This document shows positions 32,701-43,396 of a stretch of DNA of 64,000 bases, piece by piece. Within the stretch, counting starts at the first letter, position 1, and each line of letters opens with the position of its first letter. Under the pieces are notes generated by a model. It searched no databases. It was not told the origin of the DNA and saw only the letters and a list, made by a program, of their open reading frames with translations. The position numbers and the translations under genes are program-made. Source of the DNA: Neoechinorhynchus agilis (Eukaryota; Acanthocephala); the NCBI GenBank assembly GCA_051530055.1, contig CM121342.1, positions 15,748,001 through 15,812,000 on the forward strand, written 5' to 3'.

Positions 32701-32811
32701 GGGCTTATATCTATGGTGCAACGTAGAAAAGTACCGTTGCATACATACATTACAATGGCAAGGGAGAGAGGCGCGGATAATAACACGTTTTTTTATTATT
32801 TCAGAAATGAC

Positions 32812-33020
32812 GCACAGCCAAAGGGGACGAGATACCGCTGAAGGGAGGAAACTCACTGATGAGTCCCGCCTCCTGGAGGTATCTGAGGATCCGGAGGAAT
32901 GTACAAACTCTTAACCGACATTAGAGACTATGTGGTTATATCACTTCTCTGATGTAATTGGTTTGGCTTTATGCCTAAATAAAATAAGCCGGACAAGAAA
33001 GGGATTGACTAAAATTGAAT
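32812..33020. repeat. Penelope-derived segment, copy 3, with linker
   Basis: Linker GCACAGCCAAAGGGGACGA at 32812-32830, then the segment from 32834 to 33020, ending 30-40 bp earlier than copies 1 and 2. The tRNA-like head of copy 2 is missing here. Confidence 0.75.
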
Positions 33021-33164
33021 TACTTAAGTTTACTGTTTGTCGACTTTAATGTTCAAAAGCAGAATTCTTAATTTTATCAGCAAAATAGCAGATCAATTCA
33101 ATTCCAAGGAATGCAAACGAAGCGAACATTAATGCGTGAAGATTGAGAAAGCGAATTAAGTTGC

Positions 33165-33385
33165 AAGGACGCCACCCTTTTTCAACTTCTCAACAACAAA
33201 CTATCGCCCAACGGAATTCACTTCTCCTTCAGGTCTATTCCAATTTCGGTCTAAACGCGTGGCAGATCCACTGACTGGCCTCTTATCTTCACAATCGCGA
33301 ACAATACATTCATTGCCGGGACATCGCCGTGATCATCAAATCCCTCCCAAGAGGCGTACCCCAAGGTGCCACCCTGTAACCACTT
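33165..33385 (+). mobile_element. LINE reverse transcriptase scrap
   Basis: LLNNKLSPNG near 33190 and SLPRGVPQGATL near 33345 are reverse transcriptase motifs of the CR1/jockey group. Much of the sequence between them in the intact enzyme is missing. Confidence 0.6.
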
Positions 33386-33647
33386 TGCTACGTTTCCTTT
33401 TTTCGTTTATATCATAAAGATGCTCTCGTTTCTAAAGTAATTATTTGAGGAGAATCTAATATATTGAGTTGAAAAAAGGCTACAAACTTATACACTGATT
33501 GTGGTATCTTAACGTCAGTTCTTCTAGTTTTACAATCAAAGCAGCAATGATGAGAAAATGCATATTCCGACATTTCGCTCGAAAATATCTGATCAACGCA
33601 CAATTTTATAGGTCCATTGATATTATAATAACACTTTTATTTGTTAG

Positions 33648-33878
33648 TTAACAAAGAAAACGATCCATGTATCTTTGGGTATTGAGAACACTCGAATTCG
33701 CAGGAGAGATTGTGAGGTTGGGACTTTCCTCCGGTAATGAGCGGAGGTAGAGATTTGTGCGAGGAACCGAAGGATGGAAAATGTACTCGGTAAACTGGTT
33801 CCTGTACTGAATGTGTTCAATGTCTAATTGAACACTCGAAATAGAAGAAACATTCTCGAGATAAAGTGTACATTTCAT
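33648..33878 (-). mobile_element. LINE C-terminal scrap, minus strand
   Basis: The minus-strand frame includes EYIFHPSVPRTNLYLRSLP, the tail region of the same LINE group; a similar tail is seen at about 61400-61470. It is short, with no catalytic part. Confidence 0.5.
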
Positions 33879-33879
33879 T

Positions 33880-35069
33880 GCAACTCAAAAAGTTTGGTTA
33901 GAAACTCCACTTCACCAAGTTGAGTAATCGTTGAAGTTAGGAAAAACCACAGCCTTATGTAAAGCAGAAGCGAGAGTGTTTCCGACAAAGACAGCGATTG
34001 TCGATTTAAACAAGTTATTCATTTGTACGAAGTCGCAAAAGATAATAAAACTTGTTTTCAAGTGAACTTTTAATGAGCGGAATCTCACGAAATTGACCAG
34101 TCGATTCATCGTCATTTCGGTTATTATCGGCCACTATTTAAAGTCTGTCCGGATGTGCAATCAAAAGTTTATAAAGTTCGGCAGCATTCGACTTTATGAA
34201 ATTCAGCATTCCAATGGTTCGCTTACATCTTAAGAGCCTAAATTCATTAAGAAAGCAGCTCAAGTGTTTGCACACGGAAGAAGGCAAATGGCTGAGAAAG
34301 CTTGTAAATCAAATTTTTCATACGTTGGTCTGAATGCAAAATTATGAAAGTGGTTGAAATGATCCGTTCGCATGCTGCGATGTAATATTTTTGTTACTAA
34401 AAGAATTGATATATTTTCTACTTTGTAAAGAATTGATATATTTTGTTTGGTGATATAGAGATTGATTTATTATTTGCCTTTTAAAATATTTCGTCCGTCG
34501 GATTTCTTCAGGTTGCTTGAAAGTGAGACGGACGAAATATTGTAAAGGGTAAATAATAGATCAATATCTAAAGAACAAAATATTTTCCATTTTGCCTCTG
34601 ATTTTACGATGTGGTTAATAAAAAGCATTAAACCATTATCGGTCATTTTTATTTCTCTATCTGAAATGCTGACGTTTTCATTTTAACTATAGAACAGTAA
34701 AGACCTCTGCCACTACTTCGAGAGCTTTTGTAAAGAACTCCCATACAAATTTGTTCGTGATCATTTATCAACCGGAACTGAATGCCAAACTATTCATTGT
34801 GACTATCGATGAATCTAACCATCGAAACTAATTGAGCTCTGTCCGATTTTGAAGCACTCGGTTTTCCTTACGGGCATATTCTGTAAAGGCTTCTAAGACG
34901 AGGCTCAAAAAAATTTCCTTATCGTATGAACCCAACATATTGCAAACGTTGCTTGATAAATAGTCATATTTAACTTCTTTCCCAACGTTATATACCAACG
35001 TTATTGACCTTTTTTCGTTTTTATAGGGTTTCCAGAAATTACATCCGGCTTTGTACCATCGGCGTTTAC
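33880..35069. other. intergenic with an inverted repeat at 34452-34572
   Basis: GATATAGAGATTGATTTATT..CGTCCGTC (34452-34499) and its inverse (34527-34572) form a hairpin. Its loop side carries ATTTCTTCAGG, as in the Penelope terminus. A minus-strand frame at 34828-35082 and a plus-strand stretch near 34690-34810 look mildly protein-like but match nothing I know. Confidence 0.35.
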
Positions 35070-35640
35070 CAGTGGAAATCACAGTTCCAGCAATGGGACG
35101 AAATGAAATGAAAATGAGTTTTTCTGCTAACCCAAATAGCTAAATATTACCTTTTACGACAGAAACTCGACATCTGAGTATGATTGAATGTTCCAGGAGA
35201 TGCGGGAAATCGCTAAACGCGGTAATTTGATGGTGATAAGCGATAGTGATACAAGGCGACATTTAGATTCTGGGTACCTAATAAAAACGAGATTTAAATA
35301 TGAAATAGTTTTCTCGGATCAAGCGAATGTCGTAACTGAGAAAGGCCCAAATATTCGTAACGTAATCAACTGCGAGGAAGTTCTACGAATTTGGTGAAAT
35401 GACCTTTTTTCGTTTTATTGGGTATTCAGAATCTAAATGTCACCTTGTATCATTACTGCTTTTCACGAGCTGAATACCGCGTTTAACTTCCTGCATCTCC
35501 TGAAACATTCGATCGTACTCAGGTGATGTCGAATTTAAGTCGTAAAAGGTAATATTTAGTCATTTGGGTTACCAGACAAACTCATTTTCATTTCTTTTCG
35601 TCCTATTGCTTAAGCTGTCGTTTCCACTGATTGTTCGATC
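35070..35640. repeat. inverted duplication with coding-like arms
   Basis: About 200 bp at 35070-35270 recurs inverted at about 35430-35640, sharing ATGAAAATGAGTTT, CTAAATATTACCTTTTACGA, TTTCAGGAGATGC (TTCCAGGAGATGC in the left arm) and AAACGCGGTA. Read on the minus strand, the right copy and its upstream flank give a plausible exon: MDHLRSLVGDKDRTISGNDS, then EYDRMFQEMQEVKRGIQLV. The left arm is the more decayed. I do not recognise the protein. The spacer is about 160 bp. No gene is called because the frame is broken by a possible short intron without a clear acceptor. Confidence 0.5.
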
Positions 35641-35962
35641 TTTGTCGCCAACCAAACTTCTTAGATGATCCATAAATTTTTCCAACAAGTACTTGCTTAA
35701 ATACTCAGTATATCAAAATTCGTCTCTCTTTCAAAATATATTTGCAAATAGAGACACACCAGAATCTTCCAAGGATATTTCGTTTAATTTAAAGTCATTT
35801 TTGTATCCTTCAGCGCTTAAAGCGTGAACCCCTAAAACTATTTCATTTCGCTCTTTTTAAACTAAGTAAAACCTTGCTTTTTTCCCTGCTCATCATCGAA
35901 GAAATAAAAATTGATGTACAATTCGCTTTGATATACTCCTTTACCATCCATATTTTCCTTAG

Positions 35963-38900
35963 ATGTCAGCAGAAAAAAAGAGCACTGTGAAGCTTGAGTA
36001 CATGATGTCTATTCAGCGACGAATGCAAGATAAGTGGAAACGGGACAAGGAGTTTGATGTAGACGCTGGTCCACTTGGCACTGATAAATACTTTGTATCG
36101 TTTCCTTATCCTTACATGAACGGATACCTTCATCTCGGTCATACGTTCACTTTAACAAAATGTGAGTTTGCCTCCACTTATTACCGACTTCGTGGACGCA
36201 AATCGCTATTTCCCATGGCTTTCCATTGTACGGGAATGCCCATAAAAGCGAGTGCTGACAAGCTGAGAAGAGAAATGGATGAGTTTGGATTCCCACCACA
36301 GTTCCCACGAGAAGATAATCACGAAACTGAAGCGGTCAACAAACCAAACGAACTCACAACAGAAAAATTTAAAAGTAAGAAGAGTAAAACCGTGGCGAAA
36401 ACGGGCAATGCTAAATATCAATGGGAGATAATGCGTCAGATGGGTCTCCAAGACGAGCAGATTAAGCTTTTTAGAGATCCTCTTCATTGGTTGCACTATT
36501 TTCCCCAACATTGCAGGTCTGATCTAGACTACATTGGTTTTAAGATTGACTGGCGCCGATCGTTTGTAACGACAAACTATAACCGCTGGTATGACCGTTT
36601 CGTGCGATGGCAAATGCGTAAGTTGAAGGAAGGTGGTCGAATTATGTTTGGCAAAAGGTATACAATATTCTGTCCGTTGGACAATCAGCCTTGTATGGAC
36701 CACGATCGATCCAGTGGAGAAGGAGTTGGTCCACAAGAATATATTCTAATAAAGTTTAAGCTAAATAGATCAGACGTCCCTTCCTTTTTGAGCGAAGATC
36801 AATCACGTGTGTTTTTGTTGGCAGCAACTCTACGACCTGAGACAATGTACGGATTGACTAATTGTTGGGTTCATCCTGATATTGAATACCAAGCAGTTCG
36901 AGCGATGGATGGTAGCGTTTTCGTGTGTACAGGACGATCGGCACGGAATATGGCTTACCAGGATGTGATCGAGTATACAACCGAAGGGAACCAAAGGTAT
37001 CCCGTCGTGTTGGCTACGTTCAAAGGAAGCGAAATAGTCGGTAAAGCGATTGTGGACGCTCCATTAAGTACTCATAAGCTTATATATGTTCTACCAATGC
37101 TATCTCTATCGGAATCCAAAGGAACAGGAATCGTTGCCAGTGTCCCGTCCGACTCTCCGGATGACTTCGCTGCATTAGAAGATCTGCGCCTAAAAAAAGC
37201 GTTAAGGGAGAAATACGGGGTTTCAGACGAAATGATTCTGGATCCGGTTCCTATCATCGAGATCAATGATTTAGGCATTCTGAGCGCACCAAAGTTGTGT
37301 ACAGAAATGGCAATCAAAAGTCAGAACGATCGAGATGCTCTTTGTAATGCGAAGGAGGTAATCTATATGCGAGGATTCTACGAGGGAAAGATGATCATAG
37401 GAGAATTTAGCGGTAAAGCAGTAAAGGACGTCAAAGTAAAGATAAGAAATATCCTTATTCATCAAAAGAACGCTCTAATTTATAATGAACCAGAAAAAGA
37501 AGTTGTAAGTCGATCTGGTGATGAATGCGTGGTAGCTTTATGTGACCAATGGTATCTGGATTATGGTAATCATGAATGGAAACAGCAAACTCTTTCGGCG
37601 TGTGAAGCAATCGAATTGTTCAGTGTAGAAGCCAAGAATAATCTGATCCATACGATCGAGAATCTTCACGAACACGCTTGTTCTAGATCTTATGGTCTAG
37701 GTAGTCAGGTTCCATGGGACGAACAGTACTTAATTGAGTCTTTAACTGATTCCACGATCTACATGGCCTATTATACTATTTCCCATCTACTTAAGTCTGT
37801 CGATATCGAACTTTTCGACGAAGATCAATCAGATCGCCTGTTCAATTACTTGTTTTGCCTAAGCGATGACCGATCGGGACTTCCATCTGTGAACAGTTTG
37901 TCTGCACTTATTGACCAAATGAGACACGAATTCCAATTTTGGTATCCATTGGACCTCAGATGCACGGGAAAAGACCTCCTGCAAAATCACATCGCTTACT
38001 TCATATACACGCATTGTGCATTATTCAGGAGTCAATATTGGCCTCGAGCGGTAAACGCTAATGGTCTTCTTCAGTTGAATTCTGCCAAAATGTCCAAATC
38101 AACTGGAAACTTTATGACCCTTCGACAGGCGATCGACAAGTACTCTGCTGATGCCACACGACTTGTTTTGGCCGACGCCGGAGATACAATTGAAGATGCT
38201 AACTTTGTAGAGTCTCAAGCCGACGCCGTCCTTCTTCGACTTTACACCTTCACTCAATGGGCAATCGATATAGTCAATCGATTGGATAGTCCAGCTGAAG
38301 ATTGGCGAGATGACCAATCATTTGCCGACGGTGTGTTTCTAAACAGAATTTATGATTTAATTGGGAAGACAACGCATGCAATAGAAGCCATGCAGTTCAA
38401 AGAAGCTGTCAAGCATGCTTTTTTTGAATTGCAGATTGCTAGGGATGAATATCAAGAACTTAGCGGCCGTCGAATGAATCGCGCATTGGTTAAGTTTTAT
38501 CTTCAAAATCAACTTGTGTTGATGTCCGTCTTTTGCCCGCATACGGCTGAATATATTTACTGCAAATTTCAAGGAACAACCGTAGGATCAGTTTTAAATG
38601 AACGCTGGCCAGACAAATCTGTTTCAATCGACCAATCAATACTGGATGCTGCCGATCACCTCGTGGCTTTCATGAGTGAAGCTAGAAAGAAATTAGAAAC
38701 TTACTTAAAGAAAACAAACGAAGTGACCCATTTGGATATTTTTATTGCGACTTCTTATCCTGATTGGCAACATAGAATTCTGGAGATCATGCAGAAGAGT
38801 TTTGATGAATGTCGTAAATTGGAAGGTCCAAATGCCGTTCCTGATAACCGAAAACTACTTTCTCGCTTTGCTACCGATCCACTTCTCAGTTCCCAGTCGA

Positions 38901-39469
38901 AGCAGATCCAAAAACGACAAATGCCATTTGCTCAAATGATGAAGGAAAAATTCACAAGGTCATTTGGAACTCTTCAACTGTTCCCATTCAATGAATTTGA
39001 AATGTTCAGCGATCCAATAGTGACCCAGTACATCTCCCGTTCTACTCGAAACACAGTTGTTAATGTTCAGAAGGATGCAGGATCCCAAGCACTGCCGTAT
39101 AAGCCCATTATTAAATTCTCAACCCGAGTGTTCAGTCTTCTGAATATAGCTAATCCAGAACCACTGAGCGGATATGTTGAGCAAAGGAGCTTTCCGATTT
39201 TCGACAAAGAAATCGTTCGTGATACATCGAAGCGACTCATGGAATGCCTTAAAAGTTCGCAGTGCCGATTGGCTCTTTTAAATCGCCAAGATCTATCCAT
39301 GCCTGCTTTTGGACAACACTTGAAAAGGTGTTCTCTATTAGAAGATGAGGATATGTTTCACGTAAACGAAAGTGGTCTCATTTCCGTGTCCAAGCTCAAT
39401 GCTTTACCCACAAAGTACGATTTGGACAATCGAAGATATGGTTTAGCATTTTTAGTCCTTGTTCAATAA
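35963..39469 (+). CDS. LARS1: cytosolic leucyl-tRNA synthetase
   Basis: Class I aminoacyl-tRNA synthetase that charges cytosolic tRNA-Leu. A single exon of 1168 residues (the human protein has 1176). The HIGH signature is present as YLHLGH (residues 55-60) and the second class I signature as KMSKS (709-713). The CP1 editing insertion starts with ATLRPETMYGLTNCWVHPD near residue 290. DLRCTGKDLLQNH and the WPRAVNANGLLQLNSAKMSK run identify the eukaryotic/archaeal LeuRS type, not the bacterial or mitochondrial one. The long C-terminal domain is intact. The ATG is preceded immediately by TTTTCCTTAG, like a splice acceptor, and the stop codon is embedded in CAATAAATC, giving an overlapping AATAAA. 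MRPS31 follows 274 bp downstream on the same strand. Confidence 0.97.
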   Translation: MSAEKKSTVKLEYMMSIQRRMQDKWKRDKEFDVDAGPLGTDKYFVSFPYPYMNGYLHLGHTFTLTKCEFASTYYRLRGRKSLFPMAFHCTGMPIKASADKLRREMDEFGFPPQFPREDNHETEAVNKPNELTTEKFKSKKSKTVAKTGNAKYQWEIMRQMGLQDEQIKLFRDPLHWLHYFPQHCRSDLDYIGFKIDWRRSFVTTNYNRWYDRFVRWQMRKLKEGGRIMFGKRYTIFCPLDNQPCMDHDRSSGEGVGPQEYILIKFKLNRSDVPSFLSEDQSRVFLLAATLRPETMYGLTNCWVHPDIEYQAVRAMDGSVFVCTGRSARNMAYQDVIEYTTEGNQRYPVVLATFKGSEIVGKAIVDAPLSTHKLIYVLPMLSLSESKGTGIVASVPSDSPDDFAALEDLRLKKALREKYGVSDEMILDPVPIIEINDLGILSAPKLCTEMAIKSQNDRDALCNAKEVIYMRGFYEGKMIIGEFSGKAVKDVKVKIRNILIHQKNALIYNEPEKEVVSRSGDECVVALCDQWYLDYGNHEWKQQTLSACEAIELFSVEAKNNLIHTIENLHEHACSRSYGLGSQVPWDEQYLIESLTDSTIYMAYYTISHLLKSVDIELFDEDQSDRLFNYLFCLSDDRSGLPSVNSLSALIDQMRHEFQFWYPLDLRCTGKDLLQNHIAYFIYTHCALFRSQYWPRAVNANGLLQLNSAKMSKSTGNFMTLRQAIDKYSADATRLVLADAGDTIEDANFVESQADAVLLRLYTFTQWAIDIVNRLDSPAEDWRDDQSFADGVFLNRIYDLIGKTTHAIEAMQFKEAVKHAFFELQIARDEYQELSGRRMNRALVKFYLQNQLVLMSVFCPHTAEYIYCKFQGTTVGSVLNERWPDKSVSIDQSILDAADHLVAFMSEARKKLETYLKKTNEVTHLDIFIATSYPDWQHRILEIMQKSFDECRKLEGPNAVPDNRKLLSRFATDPLLSSQSKQIQKRQMPFAQMMKEKFTRSFGTLQLFPFNEFEMFSDPIVTQYISRSTRNTVVNVQKDAGSQALPYKPIIKFSTRVFSLLNIANPEPLSGYVEQRSFPIFDKEIVRDTSKRLMECLKSSQCRLALLNRQDLSMPAFGQHLKRCSLLEDEDMFHVNESGLISVSKLNALPTKYDLDNRRYGLAFLVLVQ

Positions 39470-39743
39470 ATCCGGTTTCCAAAAACCTGTATTCGTTTTG
39501 GACAAACAATAATTTATATTGCTGTTTTCTAATAATCAACTTTGAAGCCACAGAAATTTACAATCGATAACCTTATGTTCCTTAATAGTGGCTTCTTCTT
39601 TGAAGAACAAAACAGCTATCCGTACAATGGGACCTATCTTACAATTATTTTCGGAATTAAGTTAAGTAATTTATCTACACTATATCAAGAATTTTCGAAA
39701 TTGATAGAACAACCGCCAATTTTATACTTTGGTCTTATTTCAG

Positions 39744-40678
39744 ATGTTTCAGTGTTGTCTTCTACTGCGCACTGGAATTCTCTCCCGATGCTTAACAACA
39801 AGATGCATTTCTAGCATGAGCCACACCGATCCAGACGATAGAACATTCGACGATGAAGAAAAAGTGATTCAATTAAGGAGCAAATCCAATCGATTTAGAG
39901 TTAAGCGGCCTCGACAATATGACAAAACTCTTAACGAATTCGATGTCAACAATGTGATTGGTGTAGGTGAGAAAGTACCGATTCGTTACACAGAGCTTTT
40001 AACCTCTAACATTTTATGGAAGCAAGTGAAGGGAGCGAACAATATGACCCGTTTATGAACCCTGAATGGGTATATGATGAATATTATAAGAATCAAGACA
40101 ATGTGAGCGTTCAATACGATCAGCAGACCTATGAGGACTATAACTCGGCGCAACCTCCGAGGCGAATACCTACACTATCCGAAGCTCCACCACTTGGGAT
40201 ATTTTCTAGTCAAGTCATGGCGGAAATCAGCGACACGAAGCTGGAACACTCGTCACCCGTATGGAAAGCCTTTTATGAGATGGAGATGGAACAGCTGATG
40301 CAAAAGTCTCAACCGCCGAGGTCATGGTTCGACCATTGTGCCAGAATGACTAAGCAGGGTCGTCTATGGGAATTTCCAATCAATAACGAACAAGATCTTG
40401 ATGCCGAAGAAGAGGCGGAATCTAGAGTTCCATTCGAAGAGCATTCTCTTATTCAGCCACCAGAAGACAATCATCCTGCAATTCAGAATCCAATTGTTCA
40501 AGAATTTTTCGAACTAGCAACCGTCGGTCTCTCGAAGAATCATACACTGACTGCTGCTGAAAAACAAGAGCACCTTCGCTGGTTCGTCAAGTATTTCAAG
40601 GATAACCAGTACCTACTTGACCGGAAACCGATCACCCACCAGATCCACGCTAATGCTAGAGATGAATCCAAAAAATAA
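39744..40678 (+). CDS. MRPS31: mitochondrial ribosomal protein mS31
   Basis: Small-subunit mitochondrial ribosomal protein. The C-terminal half is diagnostic: FSSQVMAEISDTKLEHSSPV, MTKQGRLWEFPINNEQD, PFEEHSLI and FFELATVGLSKNHTLTAAEK match the human GKLWEFPINNE and VTCGLSKNPYLS regions. The proposed start MFQCCLLLRTGILSRCLTTR has the basic, acid-free look of a mitochondrial presequence and lies directly after TTATTTCAG. The N-terminal frame (39744 to about 40050) and the C-terminal frame (about 40016-40678) differ, so a small intron near 40000 is needed; I could not fix its ends. A shared transcript with LARS1 is possible but unproven. Confidence 0.88.
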
Positions 40679-41588
40679 GTCAGCAAATTTGTAAACGAAT
40701 CGAATTGTGTACGGTCGATCAGAACATCAATTTGCAACTAAGACTGCTCTTTTATTGTTTCAAAAGCAGCGGAATTTTTATTAAAGGACAATACTTGTAA
40801 TTCTCAAACATTGCTTTAATCAATTTCAAAAATTCCAATTCTTAATCGTGCAAAAATTTCGTATTTTTATCTCCCAACAATGCATAAAGAGCAATGCGTT
40901 CTATTAAGGTTTAAAATCGATGCGTACATCACGTCATTAAAGAGTAGACATCATCGGATATTCCACGGGGAAAATGTTTATGCAAATATCTTGGTTTTAA
41001 TCACCGAATCCGTCAGTTACTGCGCAGATTTTCTTTTAAAGGCTTAATAATAACACCTATATTTTGTCTGTTTGATAACAAGAATTGGACCCACTTAATT
41101 TTTGGTCCCTTTGTGAGATTGTTTTTGATGAAAATCGTTATTTAAGCGATAAACAATATTGGATTGAAACTAAGGAATGCGGATTTGGTCAGGTCGGGGA
41201 ATGTCCGTTCGGGTGGGAATATCCGGTCCAGGGATCTCGTCAAGCTAAAACTAAGAAAATAATTTCAAGCTTGATCGTTCCGTTCGTAGATTGAAAACTT
41301 TCGCTTAAAGGTGAATGCGAAAATGAATACAAAGCATATTACCGATAAAGCGAGTCGTGGTGGCGCTTTGAATGTAGACTATTGGATAAATATGTTTTCT
41401 GACTTTCAAATAAAACCTTTTCACGCTGGTATAACACAGAATGCCCGATCGCAGCTTTTCGAGCTCGTTTATACATTGGTTATTGCATTTCATTTAATTC
41501 ACCATATCGAAATTCTCGTGAGACTACTTAAAGCACTAAATTAGCCTTTAAGATTTGGTCTTCTCGTCCACAAAGCAAACTCACGGTC
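40679..41588. other. gap with unassigned exon-like frames
   Basis: A frame at 41085-41294 reads EIVFDENRYLSDKQYW and ECPFGWEYPVQG, faintly like a dysferlin-type domain (VFENxR, CPxGWEY). Another at 41311-41544 ends in a hydrophobic stretch (LFELVYTLVIAFHLIHHI). Neither has a recognised partner exon. They may be a gene remnant or an unannotated small gene. Confidence 0.25.
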
Positions 41589-43254
41589 ATGCTCCGTTCA
41601 AAGCATCTAACCGTCTCAAGTACGATATCGGACCTCAAACAATACGAAGAATACAGTCTCCGAGCAAAGCGAGTGGCAATCTTACTTACTGTTCCCGTCA
41701 GACTGGAACCTCTGATGAACTACGGATTTCTCACATGTCTTTATGCCTTTTTGAAAACACTGTTACCAACAATGAGCTGCATTCTTAAACCGTCCAGCTC
41801 GGTTCGTCTCCGGGTATTAATTATGATAACCGCAGTTGCCGCACTCTTTCATCTGGATCTATCGCTTGTCTATCATTTAATTCGAGCCCAGACCGCCCTC
41901 AAAATATATTTCTTATACAATGCCGTCGAAATGGCCGACCGAATCCTGGCACCTCTTGGTCAGGATGCACTCGAGCACTTTTGCTCTGATCCTCCTCCTT
42001 ATTACAACATAAACCAACAACCATTAAGCCGTTTCCTTGAACGTCTTGAAGTGAAATTCCTGATCGCGGCAGTGATTACAGTTGCTCAGTCATTTGTTTT
42101 CCTCCTTCAGGTTCTCACTTTGAACGTATAGATCGCTAGCACTCACAATGAGTCTCTTGTTAGTGCTCGCTTTCTCATAGCATTTAACTCCTTTAATCGA
42201 GCCTTATTTGGTCTTGTTGTCTCTAACAATTTCGTTGAGATTAAACAGGCCATTTTTAAACGATTCAATGAACAAGCACATCAAAGAGTGACTCTTTCCG
42301 ATGCACGAGAGCGATTCCAATTCAGTCTAATTTTACTCATAATCGCAATTAGAAACTTGAGTCAATATGAATGCAAATATCAATATCTCGAACAAATATT
42401 CCCCTATATCATTCTCATGCTTGCGACTGAGGTCTTTGTCGACTATGTCAAACATGTCTCAATGATCCGGTTCAATAATCTAAAAACCGAGTTCTACTCA
42501 GAGCTACTAGATAAAATCAAACTCGACCTGCATTCGTCATATACAGGAAATACAAATAGGATTGAGAGCAATTGAACCAAATTTTCTCTTGCCTTCTTAG
42601 CAAGAAGTAAATTTTTAAATTTGCTTCCAATCACCTTCTATATTTCAATTAGCTTTCTACGAAAATCGCTTAATCTTCATCATCCAAATTACTTTGTATG
42701 AAGTGAACTAAGGAAATAAAGGTTCACTTAATCTCGGAGCAGAAATCATTCACACCGCCGCTTTGGATCAATCAGCTGCCGTTATGGTGTAACGGCCTTC
42801 CCGTTTTTAAAAACTTCTATGAAGCTTTTGAAAAAAATTACTTTTTAAAGTCACAACCTTTTTGTAACTCGATAAATGGCGGATCAGGTCAACAGACTTT
42901 AAGCAACAATGCAAAATCAACAAAGTTTCGAATGGTCCACAAAATCGAAATTTGCACAAATCCAAGTCATGTGGAAGCTTGCTGTCTTTAAAAGAGCCAT
43001 TACGATCAAACAATTCAAATGATTGGCGCTCTTCGGTAACTAAAGATCAGTGCGACATTATCTGTCGATATTTTGCATTTGCACCAATCCCCTGTGCAAC
43101 AGTTTTCGTGGTTAATTTAAGTCAAATAGTAAGAGTTAATTCCTTTAATGGTCTCCTAAAAACCTGCCTGCTCATCGTGTCATTAGTTCTACTCAAGAAT
43201 TTGATCGATAAGCTGGTGAGGATTTCGTGTGCACGGGTTCATAAGACCAAATAA
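41589..43254 (+). CDS. TAPT1: TAPT1-like multi-pass membrane protein
   Basis: Homologue of TAPT1 (yeast Emp65 family), an ER- and ciliary-base-associated membrane protein. At least three exons. About 41589-42125: SLRAKRVAILLTVPVRLEPL, LVYHLIRAQTALKIYFLYNA and ADRILAPLGQDALEHF match human YHLIRGQSVIKLYIIYNMLEVADRLFSSFGQD in order. About 42180-42570: AFNSFNRALFGLVVSNNFVE, RNLSQYECKYQYLEQIFP and EVFVDYVKHVSMIRFNNL. About 42905-43254: IICRYFAFAPIPCATVFVVN and the last membrane pair. The N terminus is much shorter than in vertebrates. The junction at 42126-42180 cannot be solved as GT-AG, and the second junction is also unclear. A 65-bp retroelement end (42733-42797) lies in the second intron. The stop codon is inside AAATAAAT. 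Confidence 0.87.
42733..42797 (-). mobile_element. retroelement 3' terminus scrap in a TAPT1 intron
   Basis: The inverse of 14257-14321 with few differences (CTCGGAGCAGAAATCATTCA). Only the terminus is present. Confidence 0.65.
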
Positions 43255-43396
43255 ATTATTGGCACCTAGTTTTTTTGTGATTTCCATATCGAAAAGGATA
43301 ACAACGAAAAAAAGGCGAGATTTGCATTATCTCCGATTTTTTTGCATAAAAATGTGCTTAAAATCAGAAAAAAGAATGATTCTTGAATCTCGTTTG

